The notes beneath the pieces were generated by a model. It saw only the letters and a list, made by a program, of their open reading frames with translations, was not told the DNA's origin and did not search any database. A stretch of 64,000 bases of DNA from an uncultured Oleiphilaceae bacterium. Lineage in GTDB: Bacteria > Pseudomonadota > Gammaproteobacteria > Pseudomonadales > Oleiphilaceae. Below, piece after piece: positions 8,990 to 17,218 of the stretch. The stretch's first letter is position 1. Every line of letters starts with the position of its first letter. The stretch covers positions 124,001 through 188,000 of the forward strand of contig CAJXUY010000003.1 in NCBI GenBank assembly GCA_913060665.1, written 5' to 3'. The position numbers were made by a program, and so were the translations under genes.

Positions 8990-10606
8990 ATGCAAAATAA
9001 TCCACTCATATCCATTAAAAATCTACGTATTTCATTTGCTCAAGGGGACCAGCCTATAGAGGCAGTTAAAGGCATTTCTCTCGACATAAGAAAAGGCGAA
9101 ACAATTGCTATTGTAGGAGAGAGCGGCTCAGGAAAATCAGTAACTGCGCTATCAATACTCAAACTATTACCCTACCCCAAAGCCTTTCATCCGAGCGGCG
9201 AAATAATTTACCAAAATAACGACATTCTTCAATGTAACGAAAAATCAATGCGCGCCATTCGGGGTGACAAAATCAGTATGATTTTTCAAGAACCTATGAC
9301 ATCGTTCAACCCTTTACACACCATAGAAAAACAAATAAGTGAAACGCTTCTATTGCATAAGGGGCTAACAGGCGAAAAAGCCAGAGCGCGCGTTATCGAA
9401 CTGTTAACGTTGGTCGGCATACCATCACCTGAAACACGGTTATCATCCTATCCGCATCAGCTTTCGGGCGGTCAAAAGCAAAGAGTCATGATCGCAATGG
9501 CGCTGGCTAATGAACCTGAACTTTTAATTGCTGATGAACCCACCACTGCGCTTGATGTTACTGTACAAAAGCAGGTCTTAGAGCTATTAAGGGACCTGCA
9601 AGCGAAGCTAGGTATGGCGATATTACTGATCACCCATGACCTTAATATTGTTAAACACTACTCTGACCAAGTGGTAGTAATGCACCTAGGTAATGTGGTA
9701 GAAAAAGCCAATACCGTGACGTTGTTTGAAACACCTCAACACAACTATACTAAAACATTGATTAATGCTGACCCCACAGGCAGCCCGACGCCAATATCAA
9801 CAAATGCTCCTGTACTGTTAAAGACCCATGATTTAAATATTTGGTTTCCTTTAAAAAAGAACTTTTTTGGTAAAACCACCTCATTTTTTAAAGCCGCCAA
9901 TAATATCTCTATTTCGGTCTCCAAAGGTGAAACGTTGGGTGTCGTAGGCGAAAGTGGCAGTGGTAAAACAACACTAGGGCTATCTCTGGTTAAGCTACTG
10001 CAAAGCAATGGCGATATCCATTTTAAGGACCAACCAATACACACCTATAATCAACATGAATTTCGCCCTCTCAGGCGTCAAATTCAGATTGTTTTTCAAG
10101 ATCCATATGGCAGTTTAAGCCCAAGAATGTCTGTTCAACAGATTATAGAAGAAGGTTTGGAAATACATGGAATGGGAAGCGCTGAGGAAAGGGAAGCCAA
10201 AATCATACAAGCACTCAAAGACGTCGAGCTAGACCCCGAAACACGACATCGCTACCCTCATGAATTCTCTGGAGGTCAACGTCAACGAGTCGCTATTGCT
10301 CGGGCGTTAGTATTACAACCAGAGCTCATTATTCTTGACGAACCCACATCAGCACTTGATAGAACCGTTCAATCTCAAGTTGTAAACTTACTAAGAAACA
10401 TTCAGCAGAAGTATCAGATAAGTTATTTATTCATTAGCCATGATCTTGCCGTCGTCAAAGCGCTTAGCCACCGAGTAATGGTCATGAAACAAGGTGAAGT
10501 TATTGAGTATGGGGACTGTCATCAGATTTTTGATAGCCCCAAAGAAGCATATACTCGTTCCCTAATTGAAGCATCATTTTATAACACGCTAGAAGCTGCA
10601 AGTTAG
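8990..10606 (+). CDS. yejF: Peptide ABC transporter ATPase YejF (two fused ATPase domains)
   Basis: Cytoplasmic ATPase of 538 residues with two complete nucleotide-binding modules in one chain. Module 1 has Walker A GESGSGKS at 43-50, signature LSGGQKQR and Walker B LLIADEP. Module 2 has Walker A GESGSGKT at 320-327, signature FSGGQRQR and Walker B LIILDEP. Each module ends with the oligopeptide-transporter helical tail. This fused arrangement distinguishes YejF from the DppD/DppF pair. It is the last gene of the yej operon. Confidence 0.96.
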   Translation: MQNNPLISIKNLRISFAQGDQPIEAVKGISLDIRKGETIAIVGESGSGKSVTALSILKLLPYPKAFHPSGEIIYQNNDILQCNEKSMRAIRGDKISMIFQEPMTSFNPLHTIEKQISETLLLHKGLTGEKARARVIELLTLVGIPSPETRLSSYPHQLSGGQKQRVMIAMALANEPELLIADEPTTALDVTVQKQVLELLRDLQAKLGMAILLITHDLNIVKHYSDQVVVMHLGNVVEKANTVTLFETPQHNYTKTLINADPTGSPTPISTNAPVLLKTHDLNIWFPLKKNFFGKTTSFFKAANNISISVSKGETLGVVGESGSGKTTLGLSLVKLLQSNGDIHFKDQPIHTYNQHEFRPLRRQIQIVFQDPYGSLSPRMSVQQIIEEGLEIHGMGSAEEREAKIIQALKDVELDPETRHRYPHEFSGGQRQRVAIARALVLQPELIILDEPTSALDRTVQSQVVNLLRNIQQKYQISYLFISHDLAVVKALSHRVMVMKQGEVIEYGDCHQIFDSPKEAYTRSLIEASFYNTLEAAS

Positions 10607-10612
10607 CTTCTA
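10590..10612 (+). terminator. Weak hairpin overlapping the yejF stop codon
   Basis: An 8-bp inverted repeat (TAGAAGCT and AGCTTCTA, 7-nt loop) spans the yejF stop codon. No T-run follows, so it is at best a Rho-assisted or RNA-stabilising 3' structure rather than a classical intrinsic terminator. Confidence 0.25.
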
Positions 10613-10746
10613 CACAGTAACAAAGATCTGCAAGCACGCCTTCATTGCCGTAAAGGGAATAGTGAAAGCAAGAAGGTTCGATTAACAATAGCGCTAGACA
10701 TTCGCCATCAATCTCAAATATGGCATATTTATTTAAGGAGTAAGCA

Positions 10747-11535
10747 ATGGGCCTATTAACCGGTAAAAAAGCTTTAGTAGTCGGTATAGCAAGTAAACTA
10801 TCAATTGCCACTGGAATAGCAAGAGCACTTCATCAGCAAGGTGCGGAACTTGCGTTGACCTACCAAGGGGATAAGCTCAAATCGAGAGTGGAAGGCTTTG
10901 GTAAGGAGTGGGATACAGACCTAATCTTCCCTTGTGATGTTACCGATGATCAGCAAATAGAAGACCTGTTTACACGCATCGGCGAACATTGGGATGGTAT
11001 TGACATAATAGTCCACTCGGTCGGCTTCGCTCCAGCAGACCAATTAGATGGAAATTTCGTAGATGTGACCACTAGAGAAGGGTTTTCAATTGCTCACGAT
11101 ATTAGTTCATATAGTTTTATTGCACTAGCCAAAGGTGGGCGCGAGTTGATGAAAGGCCGGAGTGGTTCTTTGCTCACTCTAACTTATTTAGGTGCAGAAC
11201 AAACCCTACCTAATTACAATGTGATGGGCTTAGCTAAAGCAAGCCTAGAGGCTAATGTACGCTATATGGCGAATAGCCTTGGCCCAGAAGGTACACGGGT
11301 AAATGCAATTTCAGCTGGGCCAATTCGCACCCTCGCCGCATCAGGAATAAAAAGCTTCAGAAAAATGCTCGCTGAAACAGAACGCAGAACACCTTTGCGC
11401 CGGAACGTCACAATTGAAGAGGTCGGTAACACCGCCGCATTTTTAACTTCTGACCTAGCTAGCGGTATCACAGGCGAAATCACCTATGTTGATGCGGGCT
11501 TTAATATCACCGCTATGAGCAGTCTTGATGATTAA
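10747..11535 (+). CDS. fabI: Enoyl-[acyl-carrier-protein] reductase (NADH)
   Basis: Carries out the last reduction of each fatty-acid elongation cycle. The 262-residue length is typical. It belongs to the divergent short-chain dehydrogenase group: cofactor-binding [13 protein letters not shown] near the N-terminus, then catalytic Tyr147 (TYLGAE), Tyr157 and Lys164 in NYNVMGLAK. This is the classical triclosan-type FabI, not FabV or FabK. The start is supported by AAGGAG 7 nt upstream. It follows yejF by 140 bp; the yej-fabI neighbourhood is also known from pseudomonads. A terminator-like hairpin follows at 11604. Confidence 0.96.
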   Translation: MGLLTGKKALVVGIASKLSIATGIARALHQQGAELALTYQGDKLKSRVEGFGKEWDTDLIFPCDVTDDQQIEDLFTRIGEHWDGIDIIVHSVGFAPADQLDGNFVDVTTREGFSIAHDISSYSFIALAKGGRELMKGRSGSLLTLTYLGAEQTLPNYNVMGLAKASLEANVRYMANSLGPEGTRVNAISAGPIRTLAASGIKSFRKMLAETERRTPLRRNVTIEEVGNTAAFLTSDLASGITGEITYVDAGFNITAMSSLDD

Positions 11536-11603
11536 GGTCCATTTTTTCTAATAATTTTGGACTACGTCACTGTAACGCTTTGTAAAAAACATTACCTTCT
11601 ATG

Positions 11604-11634
11604 GGCCTCAATATACTGACGAAAGAGGCCTTTT
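11604..11634 (+). terminator. Probable intrinsic terminator of fabI
   Basis: GGCCTC and GAGGCC form a 6-bp GC-rich stem with a 15-nt loop, followed by TTTT, about 70 nt after the fabI stop. The loop is long and the T-run short, so efficiency is uncertain. Confidence 0.5.
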
Positions 11635-11732
11635 ATGTCTCGAAACTTATTTTATTGTCTTTTTAAGCGCCGATACCGCTACACCTCACCCGTAGTGATC
11701 AGGCAATTAAAACAAAGAGTACGATTAACCAG

Positions 11733-12809
11733 GTGACTTCAGTGCAGCGAATTTATACCCCTATTTTTGTCTTATTATTTTTAGCCTTCGGTATTACCGG
11801 TTGCTCCAGTATGGGAGCGGCGATGAAGGCGAGCCCTTCATTTGTTAACTCAATAGGGTTTGCAGACATCCCTTATAATGACCTAGCTGAACGTTACACC
11901 AATGAGAACTCAAAATGGGCTGAGGTAAATGGTCTTAATATTCACTATCAGGAAGTGGGTGAAGGCCCAACGATTGTATTGGTACATGGCATTATGTCAT
12001 CACTCCAAACATGGGATGACTGGGTATTAGAGTTGAGCAAGTCCTACAGAGTAATTAGCCTTGATGTGCCGGGTTTCGGTTTAACTGGCGCACCAGAAAA
12101 AGTAAATGACTTAAACGAAGAGTATTTACTTAATACGTTCGCCAAATTTATAGACTTTATCGAGCTCGATAACTTCTCACTTGCAGGGAATTCACTCGGT
12201 GGTTATATTGCCGCTCAATATGCGTCAAACTACCCAAAACGGGTTGATAATCTTATATTACTAGACCCCGTAGCTTACCCTCAAGAAGTGCCGTGGATTA
12301 TACGCTTTTCAACAACCCCCGTAATCTCAAGTATTGGCGGCGTCTTTCAACCTCCTGCATTAGTCACCATGAACGTGAAACAAGTCTACGGTGACCACCA
12401 ACGTATTCAAAGAAAGCATATGGACCGATATGTTCATATGGCTCAACGATCTGGCGCTAAAGCAGCATATATAAGAATCATGGACATACTAGAGACAAGA
12501 AGTACTGAGGAAACCCCATTACCATTTTCACAAATTAAAGCCCCTACTTTACTGATGTGGGGTGAGGCTGACCCCTGGGTACCTGTCGAGTTATCCCAAC
12601 GCTGGAAAGAAGACATCAGGGACAGCCAATTAGTCGTTTACCCAGGCGTTGGGCATATGCCTATGGAAGAGATACCTGAGAAAACAGTAATGGACGCCAT
12701 TACTTTTTTAAATGGAGAAGTGGTTATCCAGCCAGAGCCTATTTCCAAAGAAAAAGAATTTAGTCAACCTGGTGCTTCTGAACGCCAAATCGAAGCGGTA
12801 TCAAATTAA
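11733..12809 (+). CDS. Alpha/beta-hydrolase lipoprotein
   Basis: Starts with GTG. The first 24 residues are a lipoprotein signal with lipobox ITGC (acylated Cys24), so it is probably anchored in the cell envelope. The hydrolase fold follows: HG motif in VLVHGIMSS, nucleophile Ser154 in GNSLGG, acid in WGEADPWVP and His in GVGHMPMEE. The order matches serine hydrolases of the haloalkane dehalogenase/esterase class, but the substrate cannot be deduced. It stands alone between fabI and an IS relic. The C-terminal 30 residues after the fold are polar and probably disordered. A second GTG 9 nt downstream is an alternative start. Confidence 0.8.
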   Translation: MTSVQRIYTPIFVLLFLAFGITGCSSMGAAMKASPSFVNSIGFADIPYNDLAERYTNENSKWAEVNGLNIHYQEVGEGPTIVLVHGIMSSLQTWDDWVLELSKSYRVISLDVPGFGLTGAPEKVNDLNEEYLLNTFAKFIDFIELDNFSLAGNSLGGYIAAQYASNYPKRVDNLILLDPVAYPQEVPWIIRFSTTPVISSIGGVFQPPALVTMNVKQVYGDHQRIQRKHMDRYVHMAQRSGAKAAYIRIMDILETRSTEETPLPFSQIKAPTLLMWGEADPWVPVELSQRWKEDIRDSQLVVYPGVGHMPMEEIPEKTVMDAITFLNGEVVIQPEPISKEKEFSQPGASERQIEAVSN

Positions 12810-12884
12810 GTCGTGACTCCTACACGAACCATGCTTCGATGTTAATAACTAATGTGATCCCCTCTCGATGAAGGAATCACATAT

Positions 12885-13092
12885 AAGCTGCAACATATTG
12901 TTTCAATTGACAAATACATCCAGCCTTTACCCTTTTCAGGTAGGTCACATCCCCCGCCAAAACCTGATAGGGCCTGCAGGGTTAAAATTCTGAATTAACA
13001 GGTTATCAAGCACTGAATCACTATATTTACGCTTGTTGGTGACCTTGTAGGCAATGCGCTGGGTGACCATTAACCCCAGTTGTAACAGAAAC
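12885..13092 (-). pseudogene. Decayed fragment of an IS3-family transposase (OrfB)
   Basis: Translating the minus strand through at least two frameshifts gives pieces in the order expected for an IS3-family OrfB just before and into its integrase core: LGLMVTQRIAYKVTNKRK, then NLLIQNFNPAGP, then QVLAGDVTYLK, then GKGWMYLSI. These match the family pattern (K-V-T, N-L-L-x-R-x-F, P-N-Q-V-W-x-x-D-I-T-Y, G-W-x-Y-L). No full ORF, partner orfA or clear terminal repeats remain, so this is an old relic. It abuts a truncated sensor gene, which suggests that insertion broke it. Confidence 0.7.
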
Positions 13093-13110
13093 AGGTTTTA
13101 ACTTCTGCAT

Positions 13111-13317
13111 CTAAGAGAGTAGTGTTACGCTTGAAGCTGCGTTATTAAGACCGGCAGTGGTATCACTACTAACTTGAAGTAACGACGAATCTAACTGCGT
13201 ATTCGCAAAACGATGAATAACCTCTTTTAAGTACTGGTACGAAAGTGCATTAACCACAACCAAAGGCAGAACAATCATTGGCAGTATTAATAACAAGAAT
13301 TTCGATTTAAGTTTCAC
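13111..13317 (-). pseudogene. N-terminal stub of a membrane sensor protein
   Basis: A 68-residue ORF with GTG start: positively charged MKLKSKF, one strong membrane helix (about residues 8-25), then an amphipathic SYQYLKEVIHRFANTQLDSS region. This is how membrane histidine kinases, diguanylate cyclases and chemoreceptors with a periplasmic sensor domain begin, but everything downstream is missing. The stop is followed within about 20 nt by the IS3 relic. It starts 23 nt after the PilZ gene on the same strand, so it was probably the third gene of the DUF1631-PilZ operon. Whether the stub is still translated is unknown. Confidence 0.6.
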
Positions 13318-13340
13318 TCGTTAGCCCACGAATATTCATG

Positions 13341-13730
13341 CTAATCATTCAGCCAGTTTGCTATTGCTAGTTTCCAATCAATAATCTCAGTGCCCTCTGA
13401 GTTAAACAGCATAATTCCTGCAACGTAACCTGAACCAGTACTCGAAACCCTCACCCAACGAACCTCACCCGTTAGCTCAAATCGTTCACTACTATTCGGT
13501 AACTCCAACGTCATCTGATGAATTGCGCCTGCTGTAAGTGCTTTATCCATTTGTACTTGTAACCCATTGGCCGAAAAATCTAACGTTGTACAGGCCACTA
13601 CAACAGGCCCTTCATGACTACCGGGAGCTGAAGATACGGTTTCTACAAAAAGTACCGCAGACCGATTAAGTCGCGACTCCTCGCGCCTGTCGTCATCTTT
13701 TATTAAGTCACTAATATCAAATTTTTCCAC
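13341..13730 (-). CDS. PilZ-domain c-di-GMP receptor protein
   Basis: A 129-residue single-domain protein. It carries both halves of the c-di-GMP binding signature: the RREESR arginine motif near residue 15 and DFSANG about 40 residues later. It therefore probably binds the second messenger, unlike the type IV pilus PilZ encoded at 55409. The GTG start is supported by AGGGGG just upstream. It begins 11 nt after the DUF1631 gene and precedes the broken sensor stub, so the three form one operon. Target process is unknown. Confidence 0.85.
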   Translation of the reverse strand: MEKFDISDLIKDDDRREESRLNRSAVLFVETVSSAPGSHEGPVVVACTTLDFSANGLQVQMDKALTAGAIHQMTLELPNSSERFELTGEVRWVRVSSTGSGYVAGIMLFNSEGTEIIDWKLAIANWLND

Positions 13731-13741
13731 CTATCCCCCTT

Positions 13742-15493
13742 CTATTTGCCCACTCTAAGGCGGCCAACAACCCTTGATAACGTATCGTCAAATTCAGCAC
13801 CACCACTTAAGATCATGATCTCGCCGGAGATCATCCTAGACATTAGCGCTGGTGTTTTTATTTCAAACTTCTTAAGGCCCATTTTATCAACAAAAATAAG
13901 CTTATCAGTTGCATTAATCTTTACAACCAGCTTATATTTAAGTTTTTCTTCCTCTTCAATGACTGAGATCCATGCACCTAATGATAGATCAGCTATTAGT
14001 TTTAGGGTCGATTGCTCTTGCTCCAATCGTTGTTTCTCAACGGCCTTTAATTGTTGTTCCTTTAATTTTTTTTCCGCCTCTAACTCTTTTAAACGAGCAA
14101 GCTCTTCGGCTTGCTGCTGTTCAAGTCTCAGCTGCTCGGCTTCTGCCTCTGCTTTTAACTTTGCCTTTTCTCTGGCTTCATGCTGCGCATGCGCAACTTT
14201 ACTGAGCCCCTTTAATGTCTCTTTGAATACCTGACTTAACAAATAACAGTTTTTAATCAAACTAATTTGACCTGCCGCGATACCTTGTTGAAAATCTTGA
14301 TAGGGCATAATCAACGATTTCATGCCTGCGTGGTTCAACCACAATATTTCATTCGAGTCCTCAAAGTAACGAGCAAACTTTAATCGAGCCTCAACCCCTT
14401 TTTGTTTGATAAGATACCACTTTTCAGTTAGTTCCAATAATTTCTCACGATTAGGGGTGACCTTTCTATCAAAGTTTAATTCCGGTTCCCTAATAGATAC
14501 CGAAACCCGAGCAATATCAGCACCTTGTAACACAGAGATGAGCAATTGCTGAATAGACTCCCACTCATCGTTGAGAACTTCTATTTCATATTGACTGGCC
14601 GCCACTGCTAGCTCATCAACAAGACCTTCCCCCATATTAAAAATCGAGTCTTTTTTATGCCCAACTACATCAGAGAATACAAAGACTAGCTTCTCCGTCA
14701 GGGCTACTATATCTTTCCACGGTGTATCATTGTCGCTGTCATTCGACCCATGCCTCAGCAGCGCACTCCTCAACACACACCACCACCTATCCACCAAAAA
14801 ATCGGCAATGGGGGAAGGCAAGCGCTGATTTTTAATCAACTGACCCAGTGTATGATAACTATACTCCGTCGCATACCTTGAAGAGGCAGCGCCCTGCTCT
14901 GTGATATTTAGTCGTTCAAATAGTTTAGCTATTCGTTTATCTTGTTTATCTTGTACAGCCAACCATTCTACTCTTAGTGCATTGAGAGGGTCCGGAGAAT
15001 CAGAATTGATGGCCAGAAGGGACTCATGAACGTCTGACAACCGATCGATTACGACTTGACTGACTCTTTTTGGTTCCCGGACCCACCCGAGCTGGCTAGC
15101 ACAAATAGCATCTACCAACGCCAAAACTGGACTATCGTCTGAGTCTAATAGACTAGGGTATTGGACAAATATTTTTGCTAGTGCAAATCTCCAACCGCTT
15201 AAGATGTCTTTTAGCTGACTATCAATATTTGCTTTACGATAAAACACATCAGTAAGCCGGTCACACAAAAACAGTGAGTTATAGATACGAGGAGAAAAAC
15301 GAAACTTATCACTATATACCGCAACCAACTTAATAAGAGATGTCTCACCTTTTAGTAGCGAAGGGTCACTAGCACACGCGGCAAGAAACTCACATAATGT
15401 TGAAACAATCTCTTGCGTTTCCTGATTATTACTAATTTCATATTTTAGCTCGGGAACTCTTAACTCGTTGGTAATTTTACCGATTGACGCCAC
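13742..15493 (-). CDS. DUF1631 family protein
   Basis: Protein of 583 residues. The N-terminal two thirds are helical and include the SPIADFLVDRWWCVLRSALL element typical of DUF1631. A long charged coiled coil (about residues 415-490, rich in Glu, Lys, Gln and Ala) follows, then a C-terminal domain of about 80 residues (LGAWISVIEE, LIFVDKMGLKKFEIKT) that looks like the PilZ-like tail seen in this family. Function is not established; relatives often lie near c-di-GMP genes, which fits the PilZ gene next to it. The GTG start has AAGGAAG upstream. There is no signal peptide or membrane segment, so it is cytoplasmic. Confidence 0.75.
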   Translation of the reverse strand: MASIGKITNELRVPELKYEISNNQETQEIVSTLCEFLAACASDPSLLKGETSLIKLVAVYSDKFRFSPRIYNSLFLCDRLTDVFYRKANIDSQLKDILSGWRFALAKIFVQYPSLLDSDDSPVLALVDAICASQLGWVREPKRVSQVVIDRLSDVHESLLAINSDSPDPLNALRVEWLAVQDKQDKRIAKLFERLNITEQGAASSRYATEYSYHTLGQLIKNQRLPSPIADFLVDRWWCVLRSALLRHGSNDSDNDTPWKDIVALTEKLVFVFSDVVGHKKDSIFNMGEGLVDELAVAASQYEIEVLNDEWESIQQLLISVLQGADIARVSVSIREPELNFDRKVTPNREKLLELTEKWYLIKQKGVEARLKFARYFEDSNEILWLNHAGMKSLIMPYQDFQQGIAAGQISLIKNCYLLSQVFKETLKGLSKVAHAQHEAREKAKLKAEAEAEQLRLEQQQAEELARLKELEAEKKLKEQQLKAVEKQRLEQEQSTLKLIADLSLGAWISVIEEEEKLKYKLVVKINATDKLIFVDKMGLKKFEIKTPALMSRMISGEIMILSGGAEFDDTLSRVVGRLRVGK

Positions 15494-15661
15494 TCTTGCT
15501 TCCTTGATTGTATTAAACGAGGCAACCTACCCAGAAACATTCTTTTTTATGCCTTTATTCTTCTAGAACTAACACACTGTTTATCAGTGACTAAACATAA
15601 TTATAGCTGCGTTTTTAAAAACAAATATTTATTACTGGGAATTTATTAATCCAAAACAATA

Positions 15662-15690
15662 TGATCATATTTTATACAGACGAGTATAAT
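15662..15690 (+). promoter_or_regulatory. Candidate sigma-70 promoter of the small arginine-rich gene
   Basis: A perfect TATAAT (15685-15690) lies 30 nt upstream of the small ORF, with a poor -35 match (TGATCA, 15662-15667) at 17-bp spacing. Transcription would begin around 15697. The rest of the 227-bp gap to the DUF1631 gene shows only AT-rich sequence and a short dyad (CACTG/CAGTG, around 15576). Confidence 0.5.
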
Positions 15691-15720
15691 AGTGTGGCCC
15701 GTAAAAAATAGGGGAATGTT

Positions 15721-15882
15721 ATGTATAACTTAAATTTAGATCGTCGAAAACAAGACAGACGATACGCCCACTCTACCACCAAAGGCGAAAGGTCTTCCTT
15801 AGACAGAAGAAGCGTAGAAAGGCGGTGCGATTCAAGACCGCTAAATGAGTTTCCTTACTTACCGCAAATAATCAGCTATTAG
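15721..15882 (+). CDS. Small arginine-rich protein (53 aa), function unknown
   Basis: A 53-codon ORF beginning MYNLNLDRRKQDRR, with a good ribosome site (AGGGGA, 6 nt before ATG). The peptide is strongly basic in its first 40 residues and repeats a D/E-RR motif: LDRRKQDRR and, 20 residues later, LDRRSVERR. There is no membrane segment and no cysteine pair. It has its own TATAAT-type promoter and a strong terminator 35 nt after the stop, giving a transcript of about 245 nt. It may be a small nucleic-acid- or protein-binding factor; alternatively the transcript acts as a regulatory RNA. I do not recognise a named family. Confidence 0.6.
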   Translation: MYNLNLDRRKQDRRYAHSTTKGERSSLDRRSVERRCDSRPLNEFPYLPQIISY

Positions 15883-15916
15883 GGCTTTGGTACGCCAGCA
15901 TATCAATACTTCTGAG

Positions 15917-15944
15917 ACCCGCTTAACCGCGGGTTTATTTTTTG
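15917..15944 (+). terminator. Intrinsic terminator after the small arginine-rich gene
   Basis: ACCCGC and GCGGGT form a 6-bp GC-rich stem with a 6-nt loop, directly followed by TTATTTTTTG. This is a classical Rho-independent terminator on the plus strand. It separates the small gene from the DAHP synthase gene. Confidence 0.8.
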
Positions 15945-16049
15945 TATCACTTCCTTGATTTGATCCGTTGCAATATGAAATTGAATAACGCAACATAGCA
16001 TCACATTTTTTATAGACAACACTAATCAAATAAACACTGGATAGGACTG

Positions 16050-17117
16050 ATGAGCACCTCTTCTCTCGACAACGTAAATGTTGCCAGTCAGGAAATACTG
16101 ATTACACCTGACAAATTAAAACAAGATATTCCTCTAACTGAACTCGCAGCTCAAACCATTAGTAATGGCAGAGAGACCATTAATAATATATTAGATAGAA
16201 AAGACCACCGAATATTTGTGGTGGTTGGGCCATGCTCAATACATGATGTAAAAGCGGCCAAAGAGTATGCCCTACGGCTGAAAAAACTCGCGGAAGAAGT
16301 CAGCGATACACTTGTGCTGGTTATGAGAGTTTACTTTGAAAAGCCGCGTACCACCGTAGGCTGGAAAGGATTGGTCAATGACCCTCATTTAGATGATTCA
16401 TTTGAAATTGAAGAAGGCCTACACATTGGTCGACAACTGCTAATGGATATCGCAGAAATTGGATTACCAACGGCAACAGAAGCGTTAGACCCAATATCAC
16501 CTCAGTACCTGCAGGACACTATTACCTGGAGTGCAATCGGTGCGCGTACGACTGAATCCCAAACACATAGAGAGATGAGCAGCGGGCTATCTGTTGCGAT
16601 TGGTTTTAAAAATGGTACTGATGGTAACCTTGATGTAGCCACCAACGCCTTGAACTCAGTATCACATCCTCATAGTTTCTTAGGTATTAACCCTGAAGGT
16701 CAGGTCGCCATTATTAGAACCAAAGGCAACCCATACTCCCACATCGTACTCCGTGGTGGTGGTGGAAAGCCAAACTATGACTCCGTCAATATAGCGTTAT
16801 GCGAACAGCAGCTCGAGAAGTCTGGCCTGTCAAATAACATAATGGTTGATTGTAGTCACGCAAACTCAAACAAAGACGCTAATTTACAACCATTGGTCGT
16901 ACAAGATATTGCTCACCAAGTACAGGAAGGAAACAAGTCGATTGTCGGTTTGATGATTGAAAGTAACTTGAATTTCGGTAATCAGTCGATACCAAAAGAT
17001 TTATCTGAATTGAAATATGGTGTATCGGTCACAGATGCGTGTATCGACTGGGAAACCACTGAGAAGACGCTTAAAGAAATGCGTAACAAACTAAAAGACG
17101 TCCTATCCACTAGATAG
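16050..17117 (+). CDS. aroG: 3-deoxy-7-phosphoheptulonate (DAHP) synthase, class I
   Basis: Condenses phosphoenolpyruvate and erythrose 4-phosphate, the first step of the shikimate pathway. The 355 residues match the AroF/AroG/AroH family (348-356). Visible hallmarks are VVVGPCSIHD, the FEKPRTTVGWKG phosphate-binding segment, the metal-ligand Cys in GPCS, and MVDCSHANSNK near the C-terminus. Which amino acid inhibits it cannot be read with confidence, so the symbol only denotes the family. The start has AGGA 5 nt upstream. It is a single-gene unit that converges on cysG. Confidence 0.93.
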   Translation: MSTSSLDNVNVASQEILITPDKLKQDIPLTELAAQTISNGRETINNILDRKDHRIFVVVGPCSIHDVKAAKEYALRLKKLAEEVSDTLVLVMRVYFEKPRTTVGWKGLVNDPHLDDSFEIEEGLHIGRQLLMDIAEIGLPTATEALDPISPQYLQDTITWSAIGARTTESQTHREMSSGLSVAIGFKNGTDGNLDVATNALNSVSHPHSFLGINPEGQVAIIRTKGNPYSHIVLRGGGGKPNYDSVNIALCEQQLEKSGLSNNIMVDCSHANSNKDANLQPLVVQDIAHQVQEGNKSIVGLMIESNLNFGNQSIPKDLSELKYGVSVTDACIDWETTEKTLKEMRNKLKDVLSTR

Positions 17118-17143
17118 TGTGGATACACTGCCTTTTAATCTTA

Positions 17144-17173
17144 TTGCCACCCTTGCAGACGCAAGGATGGCAA
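17144..17173. terminator. Hairpin between convergent DAHP synthase and cysG genes
   Basis: TTGCCA-c-CCTTGC and GCAAGG-a-TGGCAA pair into a 13-position stem with one mismatch and a 4-nt loop. It lies between two converging genes and could stop both transcripts. Neither side carries a long T-run, so the call is tentative. Confidence 0.4.
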
Positions 17174-17218
17174 AAAGACCACTTTAACCCAATGCAGCTT
17201 AGCCCCATCTTCGCAGGC

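Noticed and set aside
12852-12882. ATGTGAT/ATCACAT inverted repeat as terminator or IS terminal repeat
   Set aside because: The 7-bp arms lie 17 nt apart with no T-run, and neither IS3-like end sequence nor target duplication is evident.
13746-14234. 162-codon plus-strand ORF rich in Ser and Cys
   Set aside because: It is the mirror of the coiled-coil coding region of the DUF1631 gene; composition is explained by the Glu/Lys/Ala-rich sense strand.
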